Source of the DNA: Panopea generosa
Taxonomy: Eukaryota; Mollusca; Bivalvia; Adapedonta; Hiatellidae
NCBI GenBank assembly: GCA_029582155.1
Contig: CM055903.1
Coordinates: forward strand, 39,559,353-39,623,352
Length of the DNA stretch: 64,000 nt
Direction: 5' to 3'
A program made the position numbers and the translations under genes. This document shows positions 45,438-57,893 of this stretch, piece after piece. Under the pieces are notes generated by a model. The model made no database searches and was not told the DNA's origin. It saw nothing but the letters and a program-made list of their open reading frames with translations. Numbering within the stretch: position 1 is the stretch's first letter; every line of letters starts with the position of its first letter.

Positions 45438-45534
45438 TGGATGGAGTTCAATGACATTTTCAACATGACATATTATATATGGCATATCCCGGCGGAAGAC
45501 CTCACAATGAAACTGAATAGAACCACTGTCCTTA
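45438..45534 (-). mobile_element. SINE family 2 tail-half fragment
   Basis: TTTTGGATGGAGTTCAATGA, CATTTTCAACATGACATAT, TATATATGGCATATCCCGG and ATAGAACCACTGTCCTT. The tRNA-like head is absent. The fragment ends just before a TTAA-flanked MITE. Confidence 0.7.
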
Positions 45535-45546
45535 TTCATTTATTAA

Positions 45547-45768
45547 CCCTTTACTTCATATAGACACCTTTGGACACCTCTAATATTGAAAGCATTAATT
45601 CACCACATATCAGCAATGGGTGAATTATGTTTATATGAACTGACAGAGTGGAAAACAGTGCAGGAAGTGTTCAGATTGCTCGTTACGAGCAATCTGAACT
45701 CTTCCTGCACTGTTTTCAAAGGCCTTCTGTGATTGGTGCAGGAAAGCCTGTATATATGGAGTAAAGGG
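45547..45768. mobile_element. piggyBac-like MITE with central 67-bp palindrome
   Basis: Left end CCCTTTACTTCATATA and right end (reverse complement) CCCTTTACTCCATATATA, each bordered by TTAA (45543-45546 and 45769-45772). TTAA target sites and CCC-starting inverted repeats are the hallmarks of the piggyBac superfamily. It is only 222 bp and non-coding. At its centre (45651-45717) lies a palindrome with 33-bp arms and a single mismatch around one unpaired base. Confidence 0.85.
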
Positions 45769-45869
45769 TTAATCAGTTTGTTTTTTATCAATCTGTATAT
45801 TGAGATATTTAACCTTCCCAAACTGGAGAAACCATGTATATATTTATAACAATTAGTTTCAATTTGCCT

Positions 45870-46285
45870 CATAAAAATATCTTATAGAAAACTAAAGTTA
45901 CTGAGAGAAAAACACTAATTTAAGTAACAGTGACATTGACCTGATTTAGCTCAAAACCAATCACATGCTTCTCTTCATTATACATAATTTCATAAAATAT
46001 TTTACAGGAAACTAAAATTATTGAGTGGAAAATACCCTTTTCTAATTTTAGTAATAGTAACCTACATCTGATTTACCTCAAAACCAATCAAATAATTCCT
46101 CTTATAATCTTCTTAAATATCTTACAGGAAACTAAAATTATTGAACAGAAACCATTTTGTTCTATTTTTAGTAACAGTGACCTTGACCGGATTTATCTCA
46201 AAGAAAAATTCCAAGCTTCCTTTTTCTTTTAAGAACATATTATACACAATATCTAAGTTATGGACTGTAAACCATTTCAGGACAG
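45870..46285. repeat. ~148-bp repeat family, third block
   Basis: About three short, diverged units with TCTTACAGGAAACTAAAATT, ATTGAGTGGAAAATACC, TTTAGTAACAGTGACCTTGA and GATTTACCTCAAAACCAATC. It ends with ACGGATGGACGGACAG, the ACGG-type tract also seen at the ends of the pearl-like elements. Confidence 0.75.
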
Positions 46286-46299
46286 ACGGATGGACGGAC

Positions 46300-46378
46300 A
46301 GAGGTAAACTATATACCCCTTCCCACTCATTCGACAGAGGTACCGGTAAACTATATACCCATTCCCACTCATTCTTTG
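46300..46378. repeat. ~40-bp duplication after the ACGG tract
   Basis: GGTAAACTATATACCCCTTC, CCACTCATTC occurs twice (from about 46304 and 46343). Confidence 0.8.
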
Positions 46379-47132
46379 AATGGCAGAGGACTAGAAAACT
46401 AACTCAGTCATAAGGTTAATAGTAAAATGGCCATTTTAAACAATCAGATATACCTAACATACAGCTTCAGATATTTCTACAATGATTTCTCTTTATTTTC
46501 TCCAGAATTGTACATCGATTCCATTATGCCACCTACATCGTTTGGAATCACAAAGTTCACAACTTTCAGTGAATTATTGACCTTATTATACTGGTATGTG
46601 TTTTATACAGCCTTGAGATATACATCCCTTGTTTCACAGTTTTGCCAATTCAGACTGGTCATAAACATGTCGTCTTAAAAATTCCGTTCTGTACACAACA
46701 TCTCCTGGCATCTCGAGGAATTCCCTTATTTTACTATCATAAACAGATTGGCTGACAAAACTGCCAACTTCTGTATTTGTCAAACAGTTTTGAAGCCAAA
46801 TGCTAAAGAAACAAGTTTTTTACAGGTTACATTCACAGGAATTGGTATAACGGGTAACCCCATACCGAAGCCGAACCAAACGATGATTTAATAATATTTT
46901 ATTGCAAATTATACATGTTCAAAACACCAATTCGTAGCACAAATTATAAATAAATTGCAAAAGGATCAGTCTTCAGGTTTTAGCAACATTTAATACAGTT
47001 AATAGCTCTCCTGGATGCATCAACAAACATAAACAAATTAAAGTGACAATATTTTTTTCAATTCAAACTGACACAGGTATTTTTTTAAACAAACATTTAT
47101 TTCAGACCAAAATTTTTTTTTTAGCGAAAATA
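46379..47132. other. No feature recognised
   Basis: AT-rich DNA without a supported gene. The 83-codon frame at 46427-46678 has no recognised domain. Confidence 0.45.
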
Positions 47133-47170
47133 AAAAGGGTCAGGGCGGCATGAAAATTAGAGGTGCATAG
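47133..47170. repeat. Dispersed short repeat, copy 1
   Basis: GGTCAGGGCGGCATGAAAAT TAGAGG follows a T-rich and A-rich stretch. A near-identical phrase is found at 48640-48676. Confidence 0.6.
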
Positions 47171-47225
47171 TATGCATAATGCAAAAAGACTCAGAGAAGT
47201 GTTGGAAGTAACTAAGTTAAATTGA

Positions 47226-47885
47226 ACTAGATATGCGTCCATGGGACACAGATGTCCCCGCTTTGTAACTACATTGTAGATATAAATAAAGCCAAATATT
47301 AAGTTTCATCAAAATCGGTCCATCAATAAAGATTTTAGAGGTCGAAAACTGTCAGCCAATCAGAGTCCAGATCACCTAACTAATATGCACCAATTTCATC
47401 AATTGCTAAACTTGACCTGGTTCTTGTTGATATAAAGCCAAATATAAATGTTCGTCAAAATCAGTCCATAAATAAAGACTTTAGAGGTCGGAAACTATCA
47501 GCCAATCAGAGCCCAGAACACCTAATTAATATGCAGGGATTTTTGACAGAAATCGAACTTGAGCTGTAGTTTATCACCATTCATCTTTCTACCACATATG
47601 AATCAAATCCATTCAATCCTTCAAGAAATATCGAGCGGAAACCAATTTCTCGACATTTGTCATTAATCGAAGTCCAAAAAGGGGCATAACTCCATAAAAA
47701 ATCATCAGACCGGAATGAAATACAAACTTTATCTGTATTACCTGAATGTGAAGTTACACACCAAATTTGGTTTAAATCTGTTAATTAAAACAAAAGATAT
47801 AGTCAGAAACCATTTTCATATGTACCTACGCACAGCGGTGATACTATATGCACTCCCACTGAAAATGGCGGGGGCATAATAAACA
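47226..47885. mobile_element. Pearl-like element with two ~160-bp core repeats
   Basis: The start resembles the element at 59552: CTAGATATGCGTCCATGGGA, CACAGATGTCCCCGC. Two core copies follow (about 47267-47425 and 47428-47580), with GATATAAAKAAAGCCAAATA, TTTAGAGGTCGRAAACT and CAGCCAATCAGAGYCCAGA. The 3' part carries AGGGGCATAACTCCATAAAA and ends near CACTGAAAATGGCGGGGGCA. It is non-coding. Confidence 0.65.
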
Positions 47886-47917
47886 TTGTTCAAAAGGCTA
47901 AAGGTGGAGGAAATACA

Positions 47918-48155
47918 CCAGATGGAATGAGGTTTTATGCTGTTTTCAAAACACATAGTTATTATATGTCATCCAGTTTAATTGGTGCAGGAAGACTGTA
48001 TAATGAATCTGCCCATCCTTCAGAAACTGGCAAACTTTTTCAGATAAAGTTTTTTGGACTGAGCTGGGATCAGACCCATAATACCAGTGATGAGAGGTAA
48101 GTGATCTTGAAACAGAATTTCACGGGTCCATTGCTTGGCCACATGCACCATAAGT
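47918..48155 (-). mobile_element. SINE family 2 copy
   Basis: GAGGTTTTATGCTGTTTTCA, TTATTATATGTCATCCAGTT, GAAACTGGCAAACTTTTTCA, and the complement of the tRNA-like head (GGGATCAGACCCATAATACC, GAGAGGTAAGTGATCTTGA). The usual GTAGAACCACCGTCC phrase is shortened. Confidence 0.75.
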
Positions 48156-49654
48156 AACACTCCAGAAAGTACCTTGAAGCTTCTAGAACATTTACAGGGA
48201 AGGTCATAATTTATGAAACTGCACTGTAATATTTTTAGAATAATTACAATATATTTCGTATATTTATTATGCATGATCAGCATGTCTGCCATATTACCTT
48301 GTGCATGTGTAAAATTTCAAAATAATCTTTGCAAATTGAGGATGAAACATTCTGGGAGGAAAACTATCATAAGAAATGACGGGGTTTGGCGTCATTTTCA
48401 AACAAATATACGTTATGTACAGCTTCTATGTTTATTGCTGAAGCACTTCAGACACGATTTTATTACGTAAAATTAATAGGATCCAGTTGGGCTTAAAATA
48501 AGACTAGCAGTATGTTATAATAAAGCAAACACATTAATGTTTGGTTGAAATTCAGGATCACTCACTTTAAAAACATCAGTATTTCAATATTTTTACATAT
48601 TTATATATATAATTTTTTTTTTCTATTATGAAAAAAAAAAAAAAAGGTTGGGCGGCATGAAAATTAGGGGGCGAGTGGGGATAATCCAGCAATTAATCTA
48701 TTGTGGCCTAATAAACAAAACCCTAACCCATTTTAGAAGACCAGAATAAAATCCGTGACATGGATACCTCCTGCTATATTAGTCAAAAAAAGAACATATC
48801 TCCTGTAAAATGTTACCAATATTTACAAACATCAAACTTGATCCATATGTCAAACCTATTCAGCTACAATATTAAAATCATAGACCCTTTCTTAAGTTAT
48901 TCACTGGAAACTGTTTGGATAAACCCATGCACGAATGAACGGATGGGCATGAGTATTATATAGTGCATATTAAAGCACCCTGTTGAACGATTTGATATTT
49001 TTTATTTAATCGTCTGCTACAGGGGCTAGTCTCACCCCTAATACTGTGATTAAATAAGCCTAGAGTATTATAAAGCAGATAAAAATATAATTATGTTTTG
49101 CAGATTTTTGACTTTCCTCTATAACTTAATTCAAAAGTCATTTCTATTTTATAACTCAATTTAGTATTAAATAAGTCAATATGTATAATATGAAGAACAC
49201 ATTTTTTAACAATAGGTAACTGATTTACCTCAAAATGAGGTATTTTTTCTACCTAAAATGAAACCTAGATACATAAATATCAGCTGGTTAGTTTGTCAAC
49301 TACAACACTATGCATTATTTATGAAGCCAAGGACCAGCTTGACAGTTTTTACAGGACACCTGTCCACGTGAAATCTGTTTTTGCCATTTTTCTGTTACCA
49401 CAAGCTGCACATGATAATTAAGTGTTTTAACGCACATTAATCAACTGTATGTATACTGCATAGATACTACAGCAACAATAAATGACAAAAGTCATCTTGT
49501 AATAAATGACTACATGTTAGGCCACAAAAATTAATATATAATATATATTTTAGAGGTTCATTTATCCCAGCTAATTTCTCGTCACTTGTAAACGAGTATA
49601 ATCAGTGAATCCATAAGCTGGATTTTTTTATTTTATTTTCCCCTTTCCTCTTGC
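48156..49654. other. Mostly unassigned; dispersed repeat copy 2 inside
   Basis: The phrase GGTTGGGCGGCATGAAAATT AGGGGG (48640-48676) after an A15-like run matches 47133-47170. Otherwise AT-rich DNA with no gene signal. Confidence 0.5.
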
Positions 49655-49890
49655 ACAATTTCCGCTGGCCACAGTCTCCGTGATGGTTGATCATAATGAC
49701 ATTAAGTCTCATTATCATTCGTCTCTCACCGCTGATTCAAGCGGTAAAGTTACCAGTTATTTGTGGAGATGGGGTGTGCTCCAGTACTGGTTAACCTTCC
49801 AGGATCCAAGAAAACAGTGGTTAGGTTAACTGACCATCTGTTAGCCCTTGATGGCATAAAAATTACGCTAAATATCGAATCAATCATTAA
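49655..49890 (+). mobile_element. SINE family 1 copy, 5'-truncated
   Basis: It lacks the tRNA-like head. The body reads CTCATTATCATTCGTCTCTC, AACCTTCCAGGATCCAAGAA and ACAGTGGTTAGGTTAACTG. The tail reads GCATAAAAATTACGCTAAAT. Confidence 0.88.
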
Positions 49891-50011
49891 AACCTCTTGC
49901 ACAATATATCATTAACACCCAATTGTTCACAGTTCACGCCATCTCAAGTTTATGATAAGCTGTGAAGCTAGTTTTGCAATCAATGAAATAAGAATAGAAT
50001 TTATATTTATT

Positions 50012-50307
50012 TAGCTGTGCCCCATTAGTTCAGTCAGTAACATGTCTGACTATCAATCCAGGGGTCGTGAGTTTCATTCCCCGCCCGGCAACAGTTTCCT
50101 TGATAATTGATATATGACATTGTCTCATTATCATTCGTCTCTCACTGCTGATTCAAGTGGGAAAGTTATCAGTTACTTGCGGACATTGGGTGTGCTCGAG
50201 TACTGGTAAACCTTTAAGGATCCCAGTAAAAAGTGGTTAGGCTAACTGAATGTCTGTTGGCCCTCGATGGCATAAAAATTATGCTAAATATTCAATCAAT
50301 CAATCAA
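50012..50307 (+). mobile_element. SINE family 1 copy, full length, with target-site duplication
   Basis: tRNA-like head: TTAGTTCAGTCAGTAACATG (A box) and GGTCGTGAGTTTCATTCCC (B box). The body matches 30235-30502, and the tail is GCATAAAAATTATGCTAAAT plus (TTCAATC)n. TTATATTTATT flanks both ends (50001-50011 and 50308-50318), an 11-bp perfect target-site duplication. Confidence 0.95.
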
Positions 50308-50318
50308 TTATATTTATT

Positions 50319-50543
50319 CAAAGAATATGTGTCATTTGTAAGATATTTATGTCTTCAAGTTATTTAAATAGGCAGGAAAATAAGCCAATTAATATTCATT
50401 TAGATCTACTAAAATAAACATTACAATAATAAACAGAAGGGGAACTAAGGTTTAGTGAATATGAATAATGGAAGTTTTGTTAGATTTCTGTAAATGGCAG
50501 AAGGATGGGGCCATCATTAAAAAGTATTTGTTTGCTGTGCTCT
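50319..50543. other. Short unassigned spacer
   Basis: AT-rich spacer between a SINE and the 62-bp array. Nothing recognised. Confidence 0.5.
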
Positions 50544-53500
50544 CATGGTACAAGAGCCCAACTTCCAACTATTCCCATAGATTACAACAAGAGGACAATA
50601 CAGCACATGGTTCAAGAGCCAAACTTCCAACTTTTCCCATAGATTACAACAAGAGGACAATATAGCGCATGCTTCAAGAGCCAAACTTCCAACTATTCCC
50701 ATAGATTACAACAAGAGGACAATACAGCACATGGTTCAAGAGCCCAACTTCCAACTATTCCCATATATTACAACAAGAGGACAATACAGCACATGCTTCA
50801 AGAGCCAAACTTCCAACTTTTCCCATAGATTACAACAAGAGGACAATATAGCGCATGCTTCAAGAGCCAAACTTCCAACTATTCCCATAGATTACAACAA
50901 GAGGACAATACAGCACATGGTTCAAGAGCCCAACTTCCAACTATTCCCATATATTACAACAAGAGGACAATATAGCACATGCTTCAAGAGCCAAACTTCA
51001 ATCTATTCCCATAGATTACAACAAGAGGACAATACAACACATAGTTCTCTCAAGAGCCAAACTTCCATCTATTCCCATAGATTACAACAAGAGGACAATA
51101 CAGCACATGGTTCAAGAGCCCAACTTCCAACTATTCCCATAGATGACAACAAGAGGACAATACAGCACATGGTTCAAGAGCCCAACTTCCAACTATTCCC
51201 ATAGATTACAACAAGAGGACAATACAGCAAATGGTTCAAGAGTCCAACTTCCAAATATTCCCATAGATACAACAAGAGGACAATACAGCAAATGGTTCAA
51301 GAGCCCAACTTCCAATTATTCCCATACATTACAGCAAGAGGACAATACAGCACATGGTTCAAGAGCCAAACTTCCAACTATTCCCATAGATTACCACAAG
51401 AGGACAATACAGCACATGGTTCAAGAGCCCAACTTCCAACTATTCCCATAGATTACCACAAGAGGACAATACAGCACATGGTTCAAGAGCCCAACTTCCA
51501 ACTATTCCCAAAGATAACAACAAGAGCACAATACAGCACATGGTATAAGAGCAAAACTTCTCACTATTCCCATAGATTACAACAAGAGGACAATACAGCA
51601 CATGGTTCAAGAGCCCAACTTCCAACTATTCCCATAGATTACATCAAGAGCACAATACAGCACATGGTTCAAGAGCCAAACTTCCATCTATTCCCATAGA
51701 TTACAACAAGAGGACAATACAGCACATCCTTCAAGAGCCCAACTTCCAACTATTCCCATAGATTACAACAAGAGGACAATACAGCACATGGTTCAAGAGC
51801 AAAACTTCCAACAATTCCCATAGATTACAACAAGAGGACAATACAGCACATGGTTCAAGAGCCCAACTTCCATCTATTTCCATAGATTACAACAAGAGGA
51901 CAATACAGCACATGGTTCAAGAGCCCAACTTCCAACTATTCCCAAAGATTACAACAATAGCACAATACAGCACATGGTACAACAGCCCAACTTCCAACTA
52001 TTCCAATAGATTACAACAAGAGGACAATACAGCACACGCTTCAAGAGTAAAACTTCTCACTATTCCCATAGATTACAACAAGAGGACAATACAGCACATG
52101 GTTCAAGAGCCCAACTTCCAACTATTCCCATAGATTACAACAAGAGGACAATACAGCACATGGTTCAAGAGTCCAACTTCGAACTATTCCCATAGATTAC
52201 ATCAAGAGCACAATACAGCACATGGTTCAAGAGCCCAACTTCCATCTATTCCCATAGATTACAACAAGAGGACAATACAGCACATGGTTCAAGAGCCCAA
52301 CTTCCAACTATTCCCATAGATTACAACAAGAGGACAATACAGCACATGGTTCAAAGCCCAACTTCCAACTATTCCCATAGATTACAACAAGAGCACAATA
52401 CAGCACATGCTTCAAGAGCCAAACTTCAATCTATTCCCATAGATTACAACAAGAGGACAATACAGTACATGGTTCAAAAGCCCAACTTCAAACTATTCCC
52501 ATAAACTACAACAAGAGGACAATACAGCACACGGTCCAAGAGTCAAACTTATAACTATTCCCATAGATTACAACAAGAGGACAATACAGCACATGCTTAA
52601 AAAGCCAAACTTCCAACTATTCCCATAGATTACAACAAGAGGACAATACAGCACATGGTTCAAAAGCCCAACTTCCAAATATTCCCATAGATTACAACAA
52701 GAGGACAATACAGCACATGGTTCAAAAGCCAAACTTCCAACTATTCCCATAGACTACAACAAGAGGACAATACAGCACATGGTTCAAGAGCCAAACTTCC
52801 AACTAATCCCATAGATTACAACAATAGGACAATATAGAACATGGTTCAAGAGCCAAACTTCCAACTATTCCCATAGATTACAAGAAGAGGACAATACAGC
52901 ACATGGTTCAAGAGCCAAACTTCCAACTATTCCCATAGATTACAACAAGAGGACAATACAGCAGATGCTTCAAGAGCCAAACTTCCAACTATTCCCATAG
53001 ATTACAACAAGAGGACGATACAGCACATGGTTCAAGAGCCCAACTTCCAACTATTCCCATAGATTACAACAAGAGGACAATACAGCACATGGTTCAAGAG
53101 CCCAACTTCCAACTATTCCAATAGATTACAACAAGAGGACAATACAGCACATGGTTCAAGAGCCAACTTCCAACTATTCCCATAGATTACAACAGGAGGA
53201 CAATACAGCACATGGTTCAAGAGCCCAACTTCCAACTATTCCCATAGATTAAAACAAGAAGACACTACAGCACATGCTTCAAGAGCCCAACTTTCAACTA
53301 TTCCCTTAGATTACAACAAGAGGACAATACAGTACATGTTTCAAGAGCCAAACTTCAAACTATTCCCATATATTACAACAGGAGGACAATACAGCACATG
53401 CTTCAAGAGCCAAACTTCCAACTATTCCCATAGACTACAACAAGGACAATACAGCACATGCTTCAAGAGCCAATTTCCAACTATTCCCATAGATTACAAC

Positions 53501-54998
53501 AAGAGGACAAAACAGCACATGGTTCAAGAGCCAAACTTCCATCTATTCCCTTAGATTACAACAAGAGGACAATACAGCACATGGTTCAAGAGCCCAACTT
53601 CCAACTATTCCCATAGATTACAACAAGAGGACAATACAGCACATGGTTCAAGAGCCCAACTTCAAACTATTCCCATAGCTTACAACAAGAGGACAATACA
53701 GCACATGGTTCAAGAGCCCAACTTCCAACTATCCCCATATATTACAACAAGAGGACAATACAGCACATGCTTCATGAGCCCAACTTCCATCTATTCCCAT
53801 AGATTACAACAAGAGCACAATACAGAACATGTTTCAAGAGCCAAACTTCCAACTATTCCCATAGATTACAAAAAGAGCACAATACAGCACATGCTTCAAG
53901 AGCCAAACTTCCATCTATTCCCATAGATTACAACAAGAGCACAATACAGCACATGGTTCACGAGCCAAACTTCCATCTATTCCCATAGATTACAACAAGA
54001 GGACAATACAGCACATGCTTCAAGAGCCAAACTTCCATCTATTCCCATAGATTACAACAAGAGGACAATACAGCACATGCTTCAAGAGCCAAACTTCCAA
54101 CTATTCCCATAGATTACAACAAGAGGACAATACAGCACATGCTTCAAGAGCCAAACTTCCATCTATTCCCATAGATTACAACAAGAGGACAATACAGCAC
54201 ATGCTTCAAGAGCCAAACTTCCATCTTTTCCCATAGATTGCAACAAGAAGACAATACAGCACATGGTTCAAGAGCCCAACTTCCAACTATTCCCATAGAT
54301 TACAACAAGAGGACAATACAGCACATAGTTCAAGAGCCCAACTTCCAACTATTCCCATAGATTACAACAAGAGGACAATACAGCACATGGTTCAAGAGCC
54401 ATACTTCCAACTATTCCCATAGATTACAAAAAGAGCACAATACAGCACATGCTTCAAGAGCCAAACTTCCATCTATTCCCATAGATTACAAGAGCACAAT
54501 ACAGCACATGGTTCACGAGCCAAACTTCCATCTATTCCCATAGATTATAACAAGAGGACAATACAGCACATGCTTCAAGAGCCAAACTTCCATCTATTCC
54601 CATAGATTACAACAAGAGGACAATACAGCACATGCTTCAAGAGCCAAACTTCCAACTATTCCCATAGATTACAACAAGAGGACAATACAGCACATGCTTC
54701 AAGAGCCAAACTTCCATCTATTCCCATAGATTACAACAAGAGGACAATACAGCACATGCTTCAAGAGCCAAACTTCCATCTATTCCCATAGATTGCAACA
54801 AGAAGACAATACAGCACATGGTTCAAGAGCCCAACTTCCAACTATTCCCATAGATTACAACAAGAGGACAATACAGCACATGGTTCAAGAGCCCAACTTC
54901 CAACTATTCCCATAGATTACAACAAGAGGACAATACAGCACATGGTTCAAGAGCCCAACTTCCAACTATTCCCATAGATTACAACAAGAGGACAATAC
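50544..54998. repeat. 62-bp minisatellite, about 72 copies
   Basis: Unit: GGTTCAAGAGCCCAACTTCC, AACTATTCCCATAGATTACA, ACAAGAGGACAATACAGCAC, AT. Common variants are GCTTCAAGAGCCAAACTTCC, CATCTATTCCC and AAGAGCACAAT. Because 62 is not a multiple of three, a frame passes through three units per 186-bp cycle, and the open frames of up to 157 codons are artefacts. Higher-order duplications of three and nine units are visible. Confidence 0.96.
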
Positions 54999-55552
54999 TT
55001 ATGAGATACAAACTAACAGCCAACCTGAGCAGTTACATACAGACTGTTCTTCACCTTGCAATAAAGTGTCAAAATAAACAAACCAGTGAGGACTAAAGTC
55101 CAAATAAATCACCCTACAATTACATATTTCAGCATTTTCTACATTTTTCCACATGTTCCCCTACTGTTTTCTGTATGGTGATAACACCAGTACCAAACTA
55201 TACACACCATGACTGTAGCAAACTTGCATCACTACAGGCTAAATACTGCCATGTGACTCTTAGCGTTAAATTTAAATTAAAGGCAGTGTGCCAGGAAAAC
55301 AATATTTTTTAAATTTATTCAAGTCATATAGATAGCATGTAATTGATGTAAAAAGGTGCAAACAAGACTGCTACAAGATGAAACGTCAGACTTAATTTAT
55401 ATAAGATATCTTCATAGCAATACATTGACAATTACAACTTAATAACACATCATCTATTAACCTTGATACAATAACAAGCAATTTCAAAAAACTGTAACAC
55501 CCTGTAAATCACACTAATCACTTTTATATTAGACTTTTTATTTTTTGCTTCT
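54999..55552. other. No feature recognised
   Basis: Unique-looking AT-rich DNA without an open frame of note. Confidence 0.5.
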
Positions 55553-55885
55553 TAAGGATGGCTGACATCTAGAAACTTTTATGTATTCTCATTTCCAACA
55601 ATGGCTGACATCTAGAAACTCAGTTCATGTTTTCTCATTTCCAACAATGGCTGACATCTAGAAACTTTTATGTATTCTCATTTCCAACTATGGCTAACAT
55701 CTAGAAACTGTTCATGTTTTCTCATTTCCAACAATGGCTGACATCTAGAAACTTTTATGTACTCTCATTTCCAACAATGGCTGACATCTAGAAACTGTTC
55801 ATGTACTCTCATTTCCAACAATGGCTGACATCTAGAAACTGTTCATGTAGTCTCATTTCCAGCAATGATTGACATTAAGAAACTT
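55553..55885. repeat. 43-bp minisatellite, about 7.5 copies
   Basis: Unit: AATGGCTGACATCTAGAAAC, TTTTATGTATTCTCATTTCC, AAC. A second variant has CTGTTCATGT in place of CTTTTATGT, and the two alternate irregularly. Confidence 0.93.
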
Positions 55886-56099
55886 TTATCTAAACATACA
55901 GGGACAATAAAACTTATTATGGTCAAGTATTCCCTGAAAATAAAACTGATCTCTTCTTTAAAATGCATTCTTGTTAAATTTCTTGAACACTTTGTACCAT
56001 ATTTGATCAATTATGCTTTAGAAGAGGTACATATGTTTATAAGAATAAATTGATTGAGTGTCAAACAATGCTTACCCTAAATTATACTTCAGTTTATTC

Positions 56100-56312
56100 A
56101 GGGGACGAGTCTTTTTATTCAAATGTTGCCATTATATACAACAGGTCATAATGTGGCATTCAGTTTCATTGGTGGAGGAAGATTCTATATTTGCATAATT
56201 GATATACGGAATACCTTCTCACATGAGGTTTTTGCTGGGCTCAATCTCAACCTTCAGAAGTAAGAGGCAAGCATGTTGAGACAGTGCCATAGACCACTGA
56301 GACATGCAGGCC
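56100..56312 (-). mobile_element. SINE family 2 copy, diverged
   Basis: AACAGGTCATAATGTGGCAT, TCAGTTTCATTGGTGGAGGA, TCTCACATGAGGTTTTTGC, and the head complement GAAGTAAGAGGCAAGCATG, then TAGACCACTGAGACATGC. It is substantially diverged from consensus. Confidence 0.65.
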
Positions 56313-56629
56313 CCCAGCCAGGCTGGTCTGGATCTACCACATAATATTAATGGTATGCTTACAAAAAGTGCCATTACAGTACAGCAGCGTACAAGAATAC
56401 ATTATTCATAGAACAGTAAATTAGTATTTGTTTAAATATCTAAACTAGGTAATTAATCCTAATTAGTGATAATTAGAAACAGAAGCTGGATGTTGAATAT
56501 CAGTTGCTGAATTAAAATGTTCCAGCATACGGTGGTTATATAAGACACCGCGTTTCTACAGCAAATTTCCAAGACAAGAAAAATGCCAGAACAAAAAGTG
56601 AGGTTCAGTTTGTTATATAAATTCAGTAT

Positions 56630-56934
56630 TGTTGTATGGTGTTTAGCGTCATTTTCAACAATTTCTCGTGATTGTTGGCTTTAAACGGTGCTGCCAAGCT
56701 GGAGTATCATGCCATACACATGGTATGATACGCACTCCCCAACCCCCTACACACCAGTCACGTTATACCGACACCAGGCCAACCAGACCTAGAACTATCC
56801 CCTAATTGCTTAGCAGCTAACAAGATAGCATCTAGTACCATTTTTTAAGTCTTTGGTATAACCCGATCAGGGATTAAACCAACAACCTTTCTCATGCAAG
56901 ACAGCCACTCTACCCCTTGACCACCACTACGTTT
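56630..56934 (-). mobile_element. SINE family 3 copy with target-site duplication
   Basis: Complete family 3 element: tail complement TTGTTGTATGGTGTTTAGCG, body GAGTATCATGCCATACACAT and CCAACCAGACCTAGAACTAT, head complement GATCAGGGATTAAACCAAC and CCACTCTACCCCTTGACCAC. AAATTCAGTAT flanks both ends (56619-56629 and 56935-56945), an 11-bp perfect duplication. Confidence 0.93.
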
Positions 56935-56945
56935 AAATTCAGTAT

Positions 56946-57274
56946 CAAAATGTGATAATAAACACCCCACATAAACATATGCGGAATTAGTGAATAGGCC
57001 AAAAGTTGATTTAATAACAGTATCTAAATACAAGTTGTTTTCCATTGAAGCTGACAATAATTATTTCTTAGCAACAAGGTAATTCCAAGGATTCTAACCG
57101 TTACCTTTTTAATCGAGGAAAATAAAAACAGAAATAAGATTTTGTTGGACATTAGTCAGTAAACACAGAATCGTTACACTGCACATGTAGCTAGAGATTG
57201 ACCTTTGTCAGCCACTGTTTGTATTGGTCAAGATCTGATGGTACAAAACATGCGGTCAGATCAGGATATACAAC
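56946..57274. other. No feature recognised
   Basis: AT-rich DNA; nothing recognised. Confidence 0.45.
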
Positions 57275-57475
57275 TTTACTTATATACAGTTAAACCTGTC
57301 TTAAGCTAGTCAGTCGAGGGAAGGAGTAAAAGTGGCCTTTTAAGACAGGTTGTTGCTTAATACATGTTAACATGCTCTGAAAGCATATAAATGGGAAAAA
57401 GCAAATGTGGCTGCTTAAGATAACTGGCTGCTCAATAGAGGTGACCACTTACACTGTAGTGTTGTTCTAAGTTAA
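57275..57475. mobile_element. Possible small DNA-transposon remnant
   Basis: ACAGTTAAACCTGTCTTAAG at the left and a right end whose reverse complement reads ACTACAGTGTAAGTGGTCAC resemble a dispersed element with repeated AGACAGGTTGTTGCTTAAT / TGGCTGCTTAAGATAAC phrases inside. End similarity is weak. Confidence 0.35.
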
Positions 57476-57893
57476 CTGATTACTAGCCAAACTGTTACCA
57501 AAAAGCCGCAGACACGATCATCAATGATGGGTTTTTATTCATCTACAAATAATACTAACTACATGACTGTATTGTGTAAGAGTTGTTCTTCTGTATTATG
57601 AAATGGAATGCAGATTGGATGAAATTAAGTGTGAAGGCTAATCGAGTTACGTTTAACGAATTCTCCAAAGACAACTTATATGTTACCAACAAGACTGACA
57701 AAGAAGACAAACAATTCCCTCCCTTTACAAGCGAAAAATAATCTGACATCTGGGACCATTGCGGGTTTTTATATATAGAAAATCCTATTATGAATTAATC
57801 AAGATTTTAATATTAATTGTTTGATTAATCAATAAAAAAAATTCAGCTCTGTTTCTAAACACTAATTGTTACGCTGCTCTCTTCTCAGTCAAT

